This document shows, piece by piece, positions 24,430 to 35,208 of a stretch of 64,000 nt of DNA. Made by a program: the position numbers and the translations under genes. The notes beneath the pieces were generated by a model that was not told where the DNA came from, searched no databases, and saw nothing but the letters and a program-made list of their open reading frames with translations. Origin of the DNA: Lethocerus indicus (taxonomy: Eukaryota > Arthropoda > Insecta > Hemiptera > Belostomatidae). Where the stretch lies: positions 1,617,750-1,681,749 of the forward strand of contig JACDQD010000009.1 of NCBI GenBank assembly GCA_019843655.1, read 5' to 3'. Positions within the stretch are counted from its first letter, which is position 1, and each line of letters opens with the position of its first letter.

Positions 24430-24719
24430 CTCGCTGGTATGGCTTTCGCCAGAACGGTTTGTCGGCCGCTCGCCGTTCAGCAGCAATGTGTCAATACTGC
24501 CGGCACTGAACTGGCATGTTTTTCGGCGTCATCGTCCACAAAGTGTGCCCACTGTGTCACAGTGTTAAGCTACTGAAGAAGGCGAGCGCTACTGAAGAAG
24601 ACGGCTGGCCGAAGCGGCCGAGCGGCTGACCGGTCTGGCGAAAGACCGAACCGGCGAGAGTTGACAGAAACACACGAGATCTACGCGGTATTCCAAACTC
24701 TCGCAGACCACAAAACAGA
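24430..24719. mobile_element. Foldback MITE copy
   Basis: Left arm 'ctttcgccagaacgg' and 'gccgctcgccgttcagcag', right arm 'accggtctggcgaaagacc' to the terminus 'gcagaccacaaaacag'. A partial repeat of 'cgctactgaagaaggcg' in the right arm shows slippage. Confidence 0.7.
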
Positions 24720-24754
24720 TACGTTGAACTGAAGAATTTGCCCGAAAAACGTCC

Positions 24755-24925
24755 ACAAAGTGTTAAAAGTGACTAACACAGCGCTACTGAAGAGCAAGGA
24801 AAGCGGCCACAAAACCGACCAACCGCAGCGTGAGAGGACGGCGGAAGACGGTAATGAAGACGAAAAACGTCCACGGTATTCCGAGCGAGAGAGAGAGAGA
24901 CTCGCAGACCACAAAGACCGGTAAC
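24755..24925 (+). mobile_element. Foldback MITE, right arm
   Basis: 'agtgactaacacagcgctac' to 'ctcgcagaccacaaag', with a GA-rich insertion ('gcgagagagagagagac') just before the terminal block. Confidence 0.6.
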
Positions 24926-24989
24926 GCTGTTTAAACTTCAAAAATAAAACTTCAGTTTTATTCAGCGGCTGCGGGCACACGTTTGGTTG

Positions 24990-26040
24990 TGCGCCGGAGT
25001 GTGACGCGGACGGAAAACAGACGGAAAAAAGGCCTAATTTAGCCTTTAGGCGGGCCTAAAATAGACAGCGTCAACAAGCCCAGATAGGAACGGGCCGATA
25101 CACTCAGGTAGACGGGACCGAATAATGATTACCTGTCTTATGTATTATAGGACTTAATTTTTGGTTTTAAATGCCCGATTAGGCGATTCAGGAAAGTGAA
25201 TTCTTTCCCCAACAACAATATTTAAGGGGCCGAATAAAGCGCTGAAAATAATAGTGCTCAGTTGGCCAGAAAAAGATTTCTCCTCAGCGCCACTATACTT
25301 CATTTCCAGTTACGGGCCATAAACTTAGAGCCCACTTGTGTGTGGGGCATTTAATGTAATAGCGTTATTTATTGTACGATCAACGAACAACTGTTGCACG
25401 TGCATATTTGTTTCTCTCTACTTTCGACGTGTACTCCTCTGTCTACAGAATATCGTTTAAGCCCTTCTCCAGGGATAATGGACGGGTAACGGAGGAGAGG
25501 GCTTAGGAGACGGGTGAATTAGGACGAAACTTCATTTTATTAATTCACCAACATTCATCGGATGAATGGTGCTGTTTGAACCGTTGTTGGGGAAAGGTAT
25601 TTTTTTTTTTTACATTTACAATTATTTCCGCGGTAAAATTGTCATTTTATGTCCTGAAAAAAATTAACAACTATAGAAAAAATATTAATTTATAAAAAGA
25701 AAACGAAATAGCGAGATCCTATCGAAGCCGAACATTATTGGGAGACCAGAGTCAACTCTTAAAGTTGAATTTTATTTCTTTACTATAATTTAAAGACCAA
25801 TAGTCGAAAAAATGGTTTTTATGGCTGTTATTTGATATCTGGAGGCGCCAAAATCGTACATCACGTACTCATTCTCACGATTATAATCTATATTTTGATA
25901 CCACAATGTGGTACCACGTTGGTACAACGTGGGTTCGAGAATCAAAAAGTGAAACTCGGGATTTTCTTCCCGAATCGACTTGAACCGAAAATTTGTACAC
26001 TTAAGGCCGTTACTGAAACTTACATCGAAATTGAACTCAA
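24990..26040. other. Anonymous DNA, no gene seen
   Basis: Ordinary-looking sequence without recognisable exons. The last 200 bp may hold the decayed upstream part of the Jockey fragment that follows, but I cannot show matching residues. Confidence 0.35.
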
Positions 26041-26042
26041 GT

Positions 26043-26292
26043 AACGAACTGACAATTTACAGAGCGGTACTGAAACCGACACGGACTTACGGTACAGAGA
26101 GCTATGGGGTTCATCCGGAGATTTCAGTCGAAGGTCCTTAAAGCCTTTAATCCCTGTATCTTTCTGACTACAGAATCCACGATGACCTCAACATACCGGA
26201 CAGTCGACGAAGTCGCAAAGTCCCGGTTCCCGAAGTACCAATTTATCTCTCACTTACCCGACCATTATCCTGGAGATCTTCTTAGCCCTTAG
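26043..26292 (+). pseudogene. Jockey-clade LINE remnant, 3' end of reverse transcriptase ORF
   Basis: Three reading frames together recover the C-terminal part of a Jockey-type ORF2. Positions 26043-26105 read NELTIYRAVLKPTRTYG, the block usually seen as LYKAVLKPIWTYG. Shifted by one frame, 26104-26145 reads GFIRRFQSKVLK (family: IQRFQSKVLR). Another frame at about 26172 reads RIHDDLNIP (family: IHxDLxIP). Finally the second frame again gives TVDEVAKSRFPKYQ and ends with a stop at 26290. At least two frameshifts make this a dead, 5'-truncated copy. In an intact element the protein makes cDNA at the target site. The match is from memory of the family; I am fairly sure of the clade but not of the exact element. 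Confidence 0.7.
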
Positions 26293-26787
26293 ACTACAAA
26301 TTGTTCTTGCGTGAAAAGTGCCATCTTTGGGCGGTTCCCTTTTCAAGTAGTCAGCACTTGTACTTATAACATTCACGTTGATTGTACAAAATAGAAAAAT
26401 GTATAGACAGTTTTCCGTTTTCGGTGTTGATTCCGTTAAATGGTGGAGTGGAAAATCGAACAGGCGGATGGGGGCGCTGAATTTCCAATAAATAGACCCG
26501 CTCCACAGCTTTATTAAAACCTGTAGATGGAAAACGCGAAGAAAAACTATCGGGAATTCGACGAAAGCGGGTGTCGGAATTCAGAAATAAAAATTGAAGC
26601 CCCGAAAAAAAATTGGAGAATAATCGGCCCCCCCAGTGAGGGGCGAATTTCTATATTGTCGGGTTACGCAGTGACGCCGCCGCCTCACATATCACATGAC
26701 ATCACATATATCGCACGTGGCCCGAACCGACCCCCCCACCCAAAACGAACCGTCGACAAATTCGAAAATGGAGCCGCTTATTATCTC

Positions 26788-26884
26788 AACAATCGACAAT
26801 TTGATAAGAGGCATTTTGGTCTTGAGGAAATCGAAAATTTGCCGTAAAACTGGCCGGAGGGTTTATAATATAATAATTAAAGTT
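26788..26884 (+). mobile_element. Mariner-type MITE fragment
   Basis: 'atcgacaatttgataagagg', 'cattttggtcttgagg' and 'aatcgaaaatttgccg' match the left half of the MITE. The fragment runs directly into 'ataataattaaagtttgtag', where a foldback arm begins, so the two families are joined here without spacer. Confidence 0.65.
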
Positions 26885-26950
26885 TGTAGGTTCGTGATGT
26901 TTCTGTCTCCTCTCGCCGGTGGTTCGGTCTTTCGCCAGACCGGTTTCGGT
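26885..26950 (+). mobile_element. Foldback MITE, left-arm fragment
   Basis: 'gtaggttcgtgatgtttctg' and 'ggttcggtctttcgccagac' form the outer half of a left arm. It breaks off after 'ccggtttcgg' into unrelated DNA. Confidence 0.7.
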
Positions 26951-27389
26951 TGGATAATTTTCGATTTTCCGACTTTCCCCGCATGAAGATAAGCGTATCT
27001 TCAAAACCGTGGACAAGCGTTGACGTTGAGTTTCGGGACGAAAACGGAGAAAATTTTCCTCGAAATGGCATCTCAAAATCTCTGTTGACGAAGTTCTAGA
27101 CCGTATAGGGAAATTTTTGATTTTTCAATTTTCCCCGTAAACCACTGTTGATTGGGTTCCGGACACCCCCCCCAATTGAGACGAAATTTTGAAACTTCCT
27201 GACCTTTGCCCGAAGGTTTTCGAAAATTGCTGATGCGCTTTGCCGATTCCGCTGGTCGCCAGCACTTTGATCGGGGCATCTCACTGCACGAAGATTTGGC
27301 TCGCGCTCATCTTCGCGCAGTGTGCCATCACGTAACACAGTCGCTACTTTGCACTGGATGTAATTTTTCATCCTGGACAGTGACTAACT

Positions 27390-27625
27390 CACCATGACTG
27401 AAGATGGCGAGCGGCCGAAACCGGTCTAGCGAGAGAGAACCGAACCACCGGCGGACCGAACCACCGACTCGTGACAGAGAGGATGAAATCCCAATACAAT
27501 ATTCCAAATCTACCCAACCCCTACAGTGCTAACAGTGAACATCACGAGCCGAAACCGGTCTAGACCGACCGGCAGCGGAGAGGAGACTGAACATCACGGA
27601 TTGAACCTACAGTATTCCAACCAGG
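27390..27625 (+). mobile_element. Foldback MITE right arms, two partial copies
   Basis: 'gactgaagatggcgagcgg' and 'gaaaccggtctagcgagag' (27395-27440) and again 'cgaaaccggtctagaccg' to 'gaacctacagtattccaacc' (27548-27620). Both lack left arms and have lost parts. Confidence 0.55.
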
Positions 27626-27639
27626 ACTTCGCTAAACAG

Positions 27640-28735
27640 GCCGCGAGCGGAGTGATATCTACGATTAGTTTTCGAAAATATTTTAAGCTCAATACATAGT
27701 CTCTCAAAAATTTCATAATTCACTTAAATAAAAAATTATATTCAGCCGTAATTTTTCAGTTGAGTATTCGAACCGACTCCGGTATAGCGGGGCGTCATAA
27801 ACAAGGAGGGCGACGGTACTAGATTTGAAGAGGGTCGATGAAATGAAATATTTATTAGAGAGACGAGAAGAAGATAGGGAGAGAGAGGGGAGGGAGGGAG
27901 GGAGATAGAGAGAGGAGGAAAGGGGGGAGAGAGAGAGAGCTCCAGCTCAGTCAACGACGCAGGGATCAATAACACCGCCGGCCACCCCCCTTTACCAACT
28001 CTCTCCCTCCCTCCCTCTCTCACCCTCTCTCCTCTCTCTCACTCCCACCCTACAACCCTCCAGACCATAAAATATTTCCCCTAGCTAAGCATATCAACCC
28101 TTTCCCCCCACCCCCATATCGCGTTTTGTTCTTGATCCGCGATTCAATATTGCACACGCGAGGAAAGGTCGAAACAAATAATACTAAAAAAAAAAAAATT
28201 TAGGTTCCGCGAGTTTTAGGAAAATTTTTAAAAGAATCCGAGTCACGTGACTCGGTCGCCGCCATTTGGCTTACGGACTCCAACCCTGTACGACCTCCGT
28301 CTGGGAAATATCGAAAATGTATTTAATAGATAATTTATATCCACTTAAATCGGACTTTGGACTCGGCGAAGCGGAAGCGGATTAATGGCGACGCACCGCT
28401 TAAAATCTTTTACACGATCTACTGAAGACGGCGAGCGGCCGAAGCGCCGACTCTGGACGCCCGTAAATCTGTATTCATTTCAGTGAAATACGAACGAGAG
28501 AACGGAACAAATCGACGACGGGTGAACTGTTGTGCCCGGCTCAACTGGCGGTTCCAATTGGTACAATTAGTCGATTAATTACCAGCTATGCTAATTATTA
28601 CGGTGGCAAGATATGCGGGCGAACGTCACAGAGCTGGTAATACAAAATCTTCAGAAATAACAGTCAAAAACCTGGTATTTAGTGCTACAACAATACTACG
28701 TACCGGGGTAAATAGCATCCCGTCTGTTTTTATAT
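27640..28735. other. Anonymous DNA with GA and CT tracts
   Basis: A purine-rich tract ('agaagatagggagagagagg' type, 27868-27940) is followed at 27985-28050 by a pyrimidine-rich tract of 'ctctctccctccctccctc' type, so the two could pair as an inverted repeat. A scrap of foldback right arm ('ctactgaagacggcgagcgg') lies at about 28420-28440. No gene recognised. Confidence 0.45.
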
Positions 28736-28737
28736 AT

Positions 28738-28938
28738 TAGCTGTACCCAAAAGTAAATCGACAATTTGATAAGATTTATTTCGGTGTTGAGGAGTTCCTC
28801 AAGAGGAGGGGAATCGAAAATTTGCCGGAAAATATATATATATATATATAGTAGATTAATAATTAAAGTTTCTTCTTTAAGGAAATAAAATGAATTCCAA
28901 TATCAAAATGTCGATTACTTTTTGGGGGTACCCCTAAT
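28738..28938 (+). mobile_element. Mariner-type MITE, complete
   Basis: The left terminal repeat 'tgtacccaaaagtaaatcga' and the right end 'aaaatgtcgattac', 'gggggtacccctaa' are inverted copies of each other over about 30 bp. The interior has 'gaatcgaaaatttgccgg', a short TA run and 'aataaaatgaattcc'. It is about 200 bp long with no coding capacity. The TIR sequence is of mariner type, so it was probably moved by a mariner transposase. Confidence 0.85.
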
Positions 28939-29245
28939 AATATATCTGCAACTGAAGACCTGCTGAAGACGGCCGAAAGCCGTCCGTCGAAACCCCTTTT
29001 TGGACCACGAAAATGGACCTATTAAAAGCCGAAAGTGATAATTTTTTAAAACCCCAATTTTAAAAGTGTCCGGACGGAATTGGTTTTAAAAACCGAAGAC
29101 TTTAAGGGAGGCCGGCCAAAATTATCATATAACAACGAACCGGTGGCGAAAATCTACCGAAGATGGCGTACAGCCGAAACAAATAGGGAAAAGCGCGTCG
29201 TTTGATGCGAGCGAATGGACTTCAAATTAAATAAATATTATATAT

Positions 29246-29434
29246 TAACAATTTGATAAGATGTATCAAAGGTCTTGAGCAGTTTGAGGGGAATCGAAAT
29301 ATTTGCCAGGAAAAGTGGCATTTGGAGAGTTGTCGATAATATCGGAATATATATATATATATAGTAGATTAATAATTAAAGTTTTTCTTTTTAGCGAAAT
29401 AAAATGAATTTTAAAGTCAAAATGTCGATTACTG
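29246..29434 (+). mobile_element. Mariner-type MITE, both ends clipped
   Basis: Same interior as the copy at 28738-28938, including 'ttgccaggaaaagtggcatt' and 'gatattatatatag'-like TA runs. The outer 12-15 bp of each terminal repeat are missing. The following 230 bp match the DNA after the first copy, so it lies in a duplicated block. Confidence 0.8.
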
Positions 29435-29698
29435 CAGACCTGCTGGCGGGAAGCCGAAAGCCGTCCGTCGAAACCAGTTTGTACCACGAAAAGGGACCTA
29501 CAAAGCCCCTTTATTTATTTAATTGGAATTTCTCAAACTGCAGTCTATTAATTATTGTCAATTTTTCTCCAATTTCCAAGAGAGTGATATTATTTTCATT
29601 AAATCCCAATTTTAAAAAGTGTAAGTCGCCGGCCGAAATTATCATATAAGACCGAAAGAGTGGCGAAAATCTACATTTATAATATGTTATAAAATATT

Positions 29699-29812
29699 GG
29701 GTCTACCCAAAAGTAAGCGACAATTTGATAAGATGTATTTCGGTCTTGAGGAGTTGAAATAAAATGAATTCCAAAGTCAAAATCTCGATCACTTTTGGTT
29801 ACCCCGAATACT
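29699..29812 (+). mobile_element. Mariner-type MITE, short internally deleted
   Basis: The left end 'gtctacccaaaagtaagcga' through 'gtcttgaggagttg' joins directly to 'aaataaaatgaattcc' and the right end 'cacttttggttaccccg'. The middle 80 bp are missing. Confidence 0.8.
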
Positions 29813-29814
29813 GT

Positions 29815-30985
29815 AAATGAATTGAAAATTTAAAAAAATTTACGGAATTAAAGATTACTGGAATAACTACAGGAAGTTTATTAGCCGTCCATTGCAGGAG
29901 TAATCCCTGCGGCTTTGGGGCCGAACGTCCTCTAAAATCCAGATTTTTTATTCAAAACCCTTACGCCAGAAACACTGGGCAATTAGAGATGTGAATTAAA
30001 AAAAAATGTTTAAAAAATTAACGTTAATTACGCCCTTTAGGGGAGGTTCTCCCCCTCTCTCTCCCTCTCTCCCTTTCTCACTGTGGCTCTTGCTGGAGCC
30101 TGTCGTTGGTCTAAAAATGAATTCTAATAATAGCTGTAGGGGGAAAAACATCACGCGAGGTATACATTCAACATTGTCACGCCAACAATAAAAAGCGCCC
30201 GCGCGCGCCCCCTCAGAGAGGACTTAATATAATAATACAGACCGGCTTAATTTCAGCTAATTCAATTATGCTATACGAGACAATGGCGATTACGATTTGG
30301 CAATTAAATATTCAACAGGGGGGGGTTGGGGGTAGGTGGTTGGGGGGGGGGGCTATAATTTATGTTTATGCAGATTTAAAATTCATTTTTATAATTCAAC
30401 AGCGTAGCAGAAAGATTTATGCGCTTATTGAATTTTTGTAATTCGTAGATCAATTACAGAATTGCGCTTTCGCAAAACGGACAGATTGATGATTGTCGCC
30501 CTGAGTTATAGGACTTTTTGAACCTTTTAAGTCAAATTTTTTTTTTTTTTTAAATTAAACCAATGTAATTTTGACGTAGAATCCACCCTTACGAGGCAAT
30601 TTCCACGTGTTCTCTCCTGGAACGTCGTTCGATTCCCGACCAATTCCACTGGAACACTCCGAAAATAATTCCGCGAATCGCCCAAATGTCTTACTTCTAA
30701 ATGAAAAAAGAAAAGAAAAAAAAACGACGAATACAATTGCCAAAAGGGAAGGGAGAAAAATATAATGCAAATTCGAAAACTGCGCGATTATACGCCCCGG
30801 TAATTCTACCGATGGCCACGACCAATTAAACTGTCAAACGGCTGGAGAAAATGCCTGGAAAAAAGGGTCAATTGTTTTAAAATTGACCCTAAACGTTAAT
30901 GACAGATGTTAAATGTTAAAACGCCTTCGTCCGGGCGTAAAATTGAAAAGACGCTTCAAAATTTGGCTGTTTCGGACGAAACCGT
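29815..30985. other. Anonymous DNA, no gene seen
   Basis: Contains a CT-rich run at 30048-30080, G runs at 30317-30350 and an A/T-rich interval. Open frames of 60-90 codons have no family resemblance. Confidence 0.4.
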
Positions 30986-30991
30986 AAAATA

Positions 30992-31320
30992 CCTGTTTTT
31001 GGTGGTGTTTTGGGGTTGGAATACCGTAGATTTCGCGTGTTTCTGTTCCCAGACCGGTTTCGGCCGCTCGCCGTCTTCAGTAGCGGTGTCAGTCGCACTA
31101 ATTGGCACTAATTGGACGTTTTTCGGCCGTTGTCCGTTTGTCGTCTCCCCTTTTTTTTTGACCGACAAGTACAAGCGGCATTGACACAAGTCACAAGCAA
31201 CAGCGCTACTGAAGACGGCGAACGGCCGACAAACCGGTCTAACGAAAGACCGAACCACCGCCGAGAGGAGACAGAAACGCGACAAATCTACGGTATTCCA
31301 ACCCCTACGGACTACAGTAC
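30992..31320. mobile_element. Foldback MITE copy in a direct duplication
   Basis: Left end CCTGTTTTTGGTGG, preceded by TA. Hairpins 'cccagaccggtttcgg' and 'cgccgtcttcagtagcgg'. The centre is specific to this subtype ('cgtttttcggccgttgtcc' and 'gaccgacaagtac'). The right arm runs to 'ccaacccctacggac'. The copy at 33532-33842 shares the same special centre. Confidence 0.8.
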
Positions 31321-31515
31321 GTGTGAAAGTGACAGTGGGCAGTGAGGATGCCCCCCGAAAAACATCCAAAGTGCTGACAGTGACTACTGACACAGCGCTA
31401 CTGAAGATGGCGAGCGGCCGAAACCGCAGTCTAGCGAAAGACCAAACCGGCGAGAGGAGACAGAAACATCACCAACCTACAGTATATTTCAACCCCTCGC
31501 AGACCACAAAACAGG
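31321..31515 (+). mobile_element. Foldback MITE, right arm joined head-on to the previous copy
   Basis: Starts within the centre at 'gtgtgaaagtgacagtggg', contains 'atgccccccgaaaaacatcc' and 'gctactgaagatggcgagc', and ends with the intact terminus 'accacaaaacagg' plus TA. Confidence 0.8.
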
Positions 31516-33511
31516 TATATTAAATTATTCGGTCTAAAAAAAGACCGAAACCACCAGCTGGAGGAGACAGAAACGCGCGAAATCCGCAGTTTATTTTTTT
31601 AATTTATAAATTTCAAGTTTATTGTGCGGTATTTTATTTGAATGAATATGCGATGAGACCAGAAAAACGCGAAATCTACGGCGTAAAATATTAACAAAAT
31701 TCCTCAGACATAAATTAAGGAAAATGTCCAACGCATCCCACAACCTTTCAGTGCGAGAACTGGAAATACAAAAGATGTTATTGAATGAAAAGTTTGATCC
31801 TTTTGCCGAGTAAATAAATAATTTTAATTCGTCCTTCACCGAATTAATTGCCAATAAACAACCCAATAAAAAAGCCGTTTCAGTGTTTTCTTCGTTTAAT
31901 CGTTTCTTTTAAGTAGAATAATTTTTTTAAAGAATAGTTTTTTTTTTATACATTTCGTTTAGTGTTACGAAAAGGCCACGTCATGAATATTTATTTGTAC
32001 GCTTTTTGAACAACAAATCGTCGCCCAAGTGAATTATTTTCAGCGGAGATTACTAAATTACTACTGAATTTCGTTTTGACGAGGAATTGTTTAAAGGAAA
32101 TTGGACGAGAAATTATGTTTTTATAGATCGGTCGAAGCGTATCCCTCTGTCCGCCCCATTGTGGGCGAACATTATATTTTAATAATACGCCCATACACAG
32201 TTATTAGACGGGAATTTCTTCCACTGCATCAATATTCAACGGCCGTTAGCCGCTAATGGTGGTTGTAGTCCCGTTTTTTCCTTTTAGCACAGTAAACAAT
32301 TTGTATTTTAATAGCGAAAATTGGCCGCGAAATGTTTCTTCTGCCGGCGATTTCAATTGATTCTGAAAAACGACTTATCGGTCGAAATTTTATCCGAATC
32401 CGTATTTCGATGACAGAAATGTAAAATACTATAACGGACATTGACGCAACACCGCGTTAACGGTATGATGGGCTTTATCCCAATTTTAAAATTTATCCAA
32501 GTCCCATTTCAGTAAAGTCCGTGAGGAACACCGCGTTCTGGCCCTTGTGACACGTGTACAAATGCTGTACTATAATTTTTTTTTCCCCCCCGCACGTATT
32601 TCGTGATAAAAGGAACCGACTCGGACACGCGCCACTTTTGACACAGGAGGAATTACGAACAATAAATTTTCGTTTCAAGTCGAATCTTTCGATTTTGGTT
32701 CACGTCAACCGGAGAATCCGATTCGTATTTATGTATTTACAGCTTGGAGAATTACAACGAGGTATTGTTCGGATCGGTTTTTTTCGAAAAATTGGGGTCG
32801 TTTCGGTGACTGAGCAACGTTCTCGAACCAGAAGAGAGTTAAGTTGTGTGTCACGGCCGTTCGAAAGCATAACCGTCGTTATTTATTTCTTATTTTTATT
32901 CGCGTTTTATTTATTAATTTTTCTTTCCCCCTTTTGCGGTCAGAAACGGACAGATTCGTCCCAATCTACGGCGGACGGCCGACGAGGGCGTAACGAGAAT
33001 TTTTTTCACTTGTAATAACGGCTCGAAAATATTTATATCTACCGCCCATTTATATCATGACTACGTAGCGAACAACTATAAATTATAATAAAGGCTGAAA
33101 ATCGTGGAGATGGTGGCGTAAACTGTTTTTTCTTTTTACGGCGGATTAGGGGTTGGTGCAATTAAACAGTTATAATATTTTATGTAAGCCGTCACAGCCG
33201 GAACAGTAGGAAAACGTGCCACATTTTACGTTCGTCCGACAAATTCGTGGCACAACCGGTGGGTGATGCAGCCGAAAAAACCTAGACCCGAACGGAAAAC
33301 TGCATATATTGCGTTGAACTGCATATAATTTTTTTGTTCGATACGTGCACTCGAAAACCGGGGGCCTAGAGAATTATAAAACGTAATTTTCATTAAAACA
33401 TATATCACTAGACGACTGTATCGTACAGAGATATATATCTAAAGTTCGCAGAAGAATTACAAAATTTTCTATACGTCGTAAACTTGCGTCTTGTGTGCAT
33501 CCCCCGCTGTT
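31516..33511. other. Anonymous DNA, no gene seen
   Basis: A foldback scrap ('aaaaaagaccgaaaccaccag', 'gaggagacagaaacgcg') lies at 31545-31590. The longest open frame (153 codons at 32554-33015, plus strand) has no recognisable domain, and its length is within what chance gives in this composition. No RNA gene seen. Confidence 0.4.
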
Positions 33512-33531
33512 TTGGACGAAACCGTAAAATA

Positions 33532-34030
33532 CCTGTTTTACCGTATTGGGGTTGGAATACCGTAGATTTCGCGCGTTTCTGTTCCCAGACCGGTTTGTCG
33601 GCCGCTCGCCGTCTTCAGTAGCGGTGTCAGTCGCTTTTGGCACTGATTGGACGTTTTTCGGCCGTTGTCCGTTTGTCGTCTCCCCTTTTTGACCGACAAG
33701 TACAAGTGGCATTGACACTTTTCAGCGACAGCGCTACCGAAGACGGCGAACGGCCGACAAAAGAGGTCTAACGAAAGACCGAACCAACGGCGAGAGGAGA
33801 CAGAAACGCGACAAATCTACGGTATTCCAACCCCTACGGACTATAGCGCGTGTGAAAGTGACAGTGGGCAGTGAGGATGCCCCCGAAAAACATCCAAAGT
33901 GCTGACAGTGACTACTGACACAGCGCTACTGAAGATGGCGAGCGGCCGAAACCGGTCTAGCGAAAGACCGAACCGGCAGCGAGAGGAGACAGAAACATCA
34001 CGGACCTACGGTATTCCAACCCCACAGACT
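33532..34030. mobile_element. Foldback MITE copies, duplicate of 30992-31500
   Basis: The order of parts is identical to 30992-31500, including 'gggcagtgaggatgcccc' after 'gcgtgtgaaagtgacag', with small differences. A third partial centre ('acagtacgtgtgaaagtgac') starts at 34031 before the similarity stops at 'aggatgcccaaaa'. Confidence 0.8.
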
Positions 34031-34069
34031 ACAGTACGTGTGAAAGTGACAGTGGGCAGTGAGGATGCC

Positions 34070-34550
34070 CAAAAAAATTCCGCCCCAAGGTCCGCAAAGG
34101 GTTGAAAATATACTGCGGTATTTCGATTTAAGAATTGTTGAAAAAATTTTAATTTCTAGTTCCACCCCACAACACCTACTAGGATAATCAAAGGGTGTTG
34201 TAAGCCAGCCTTTCGGCGACTTTGGACTGAAAACTGGTTCAATAACGTTGTTAAATAGCGTTATTGTTGTTAGAGAATGAGTTTTTGAACTCTATAGATT
34301 GGAGCTGAGGGCCGATCAAATAATTGTCGATTGTCCTTTAGTCGGCGGCGGCCAAACGCGATCGGGACTTATTAGTCTACTTTCTCCTGGGCCGTTCTGA
34401 AAAGAGAGAACTGTGTCAACTTGAAAGTTGGACCGAGAGACTCTCGGAGAGCGTCGACCGGAGTGTCCTCCATTTGGGGGCGGCGGGGCCCCACAATCAA
34501 GTTTCTCAAACCTCGACACTATAGTCCAGTATAGTATACCTCTTTTGTTG
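34070..34550. other. Anonymous DNA, no gene seen
   Basis: No recognisable exon or repeat. Includes a GC-rich piece at 34430-34490 ('catttgggggcggcggggc'). Confidence 0.35.
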
Positions 34551-34554
34551 GCGG

Positions 34555-34745
34555 CGTTTTCGTGTCTCCTTTTGTCTCGCCAGACCGGTTTCGGCCGTTC
34601 GCCACCTTCAGTAGCGCTGAGGAACGTCCAACCCCTACGCCACACGAAAGACGTCCAAAGTGCCGACAGTGACCAAACGCCGCGCTACCGAAGACGGCGA
34701 CCGGCCGAAACCGGTCTGGCGAAAGGCCGAACCGGCGAGACAGTA
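34555..34745. mobile_element. Foldback MITE core, short centre
   Basis: Left arm 'ctcgccagaccggtttcgg' and 'cgttcgccaccttcagtagc' runs into a compressed centre. Right arm 'ctaccgaagacggcgacc' and 'accggtctggcgaaaggcc'. No termini. Confidence 0.7.
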
Positions 34746-34959
34746 GATATATTTTCAATTATACCTCTAATATGGTCTAGAGTTCATTTTCAATTTATAA
34801 GTCTGGCGGGGGTGGGGGCATAACTCTAGAGTAGAGTTTATGGCCTATCCGTAGCTCTGATTCATCCGACCGTTTCAACGCCCTCGTGCCCATCTCCCGA
34901 TTTTATTACCGAATTGTATTAATTAAAATTCGATTTCATCATTTTTATTGTAGATTTGT

Positions 34960-35208
34960 TGCGTTTCTCTATCCTCCTTTTACTGCTAGAACGGTTTCGG
35001 CTGCTCGCCACCTTCATCAGTAGCTGTGTTGGACAGTACAAGTGATGACACGGGTGACAGTGAGGATGGCCCATGAAAAACATCGAAAAGTGACTGAAGA
35101 CGGCGAGCGGCCGAAACCGGTCTGGCGAAAGGCCTTAACCACCGGCGAGAGGAGACAGAAACACGACAAATCTACGGTATTCCAATCCCTAGCGGACCAC
35201 AAAACAGG
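34960..35208. mobile_element. Foldback MITE copy
   Basis: The left arm is poorly preserved ('tttctctatcctcctttta', 'ctagaacggtttcgg'). The right arm is excellent, ending 'agcggaccacaaaacagg'. Its right arm and following 540 bp recur inverted at 37563-38235. Confidence 0.75.

Noticed and set aside
32554..33015. 153-codon plus-strand open frame with a hydrophobic segment
   Set aside because: No domain, poor start context, and the hydrophobic part comes from T-rich simple sequence.
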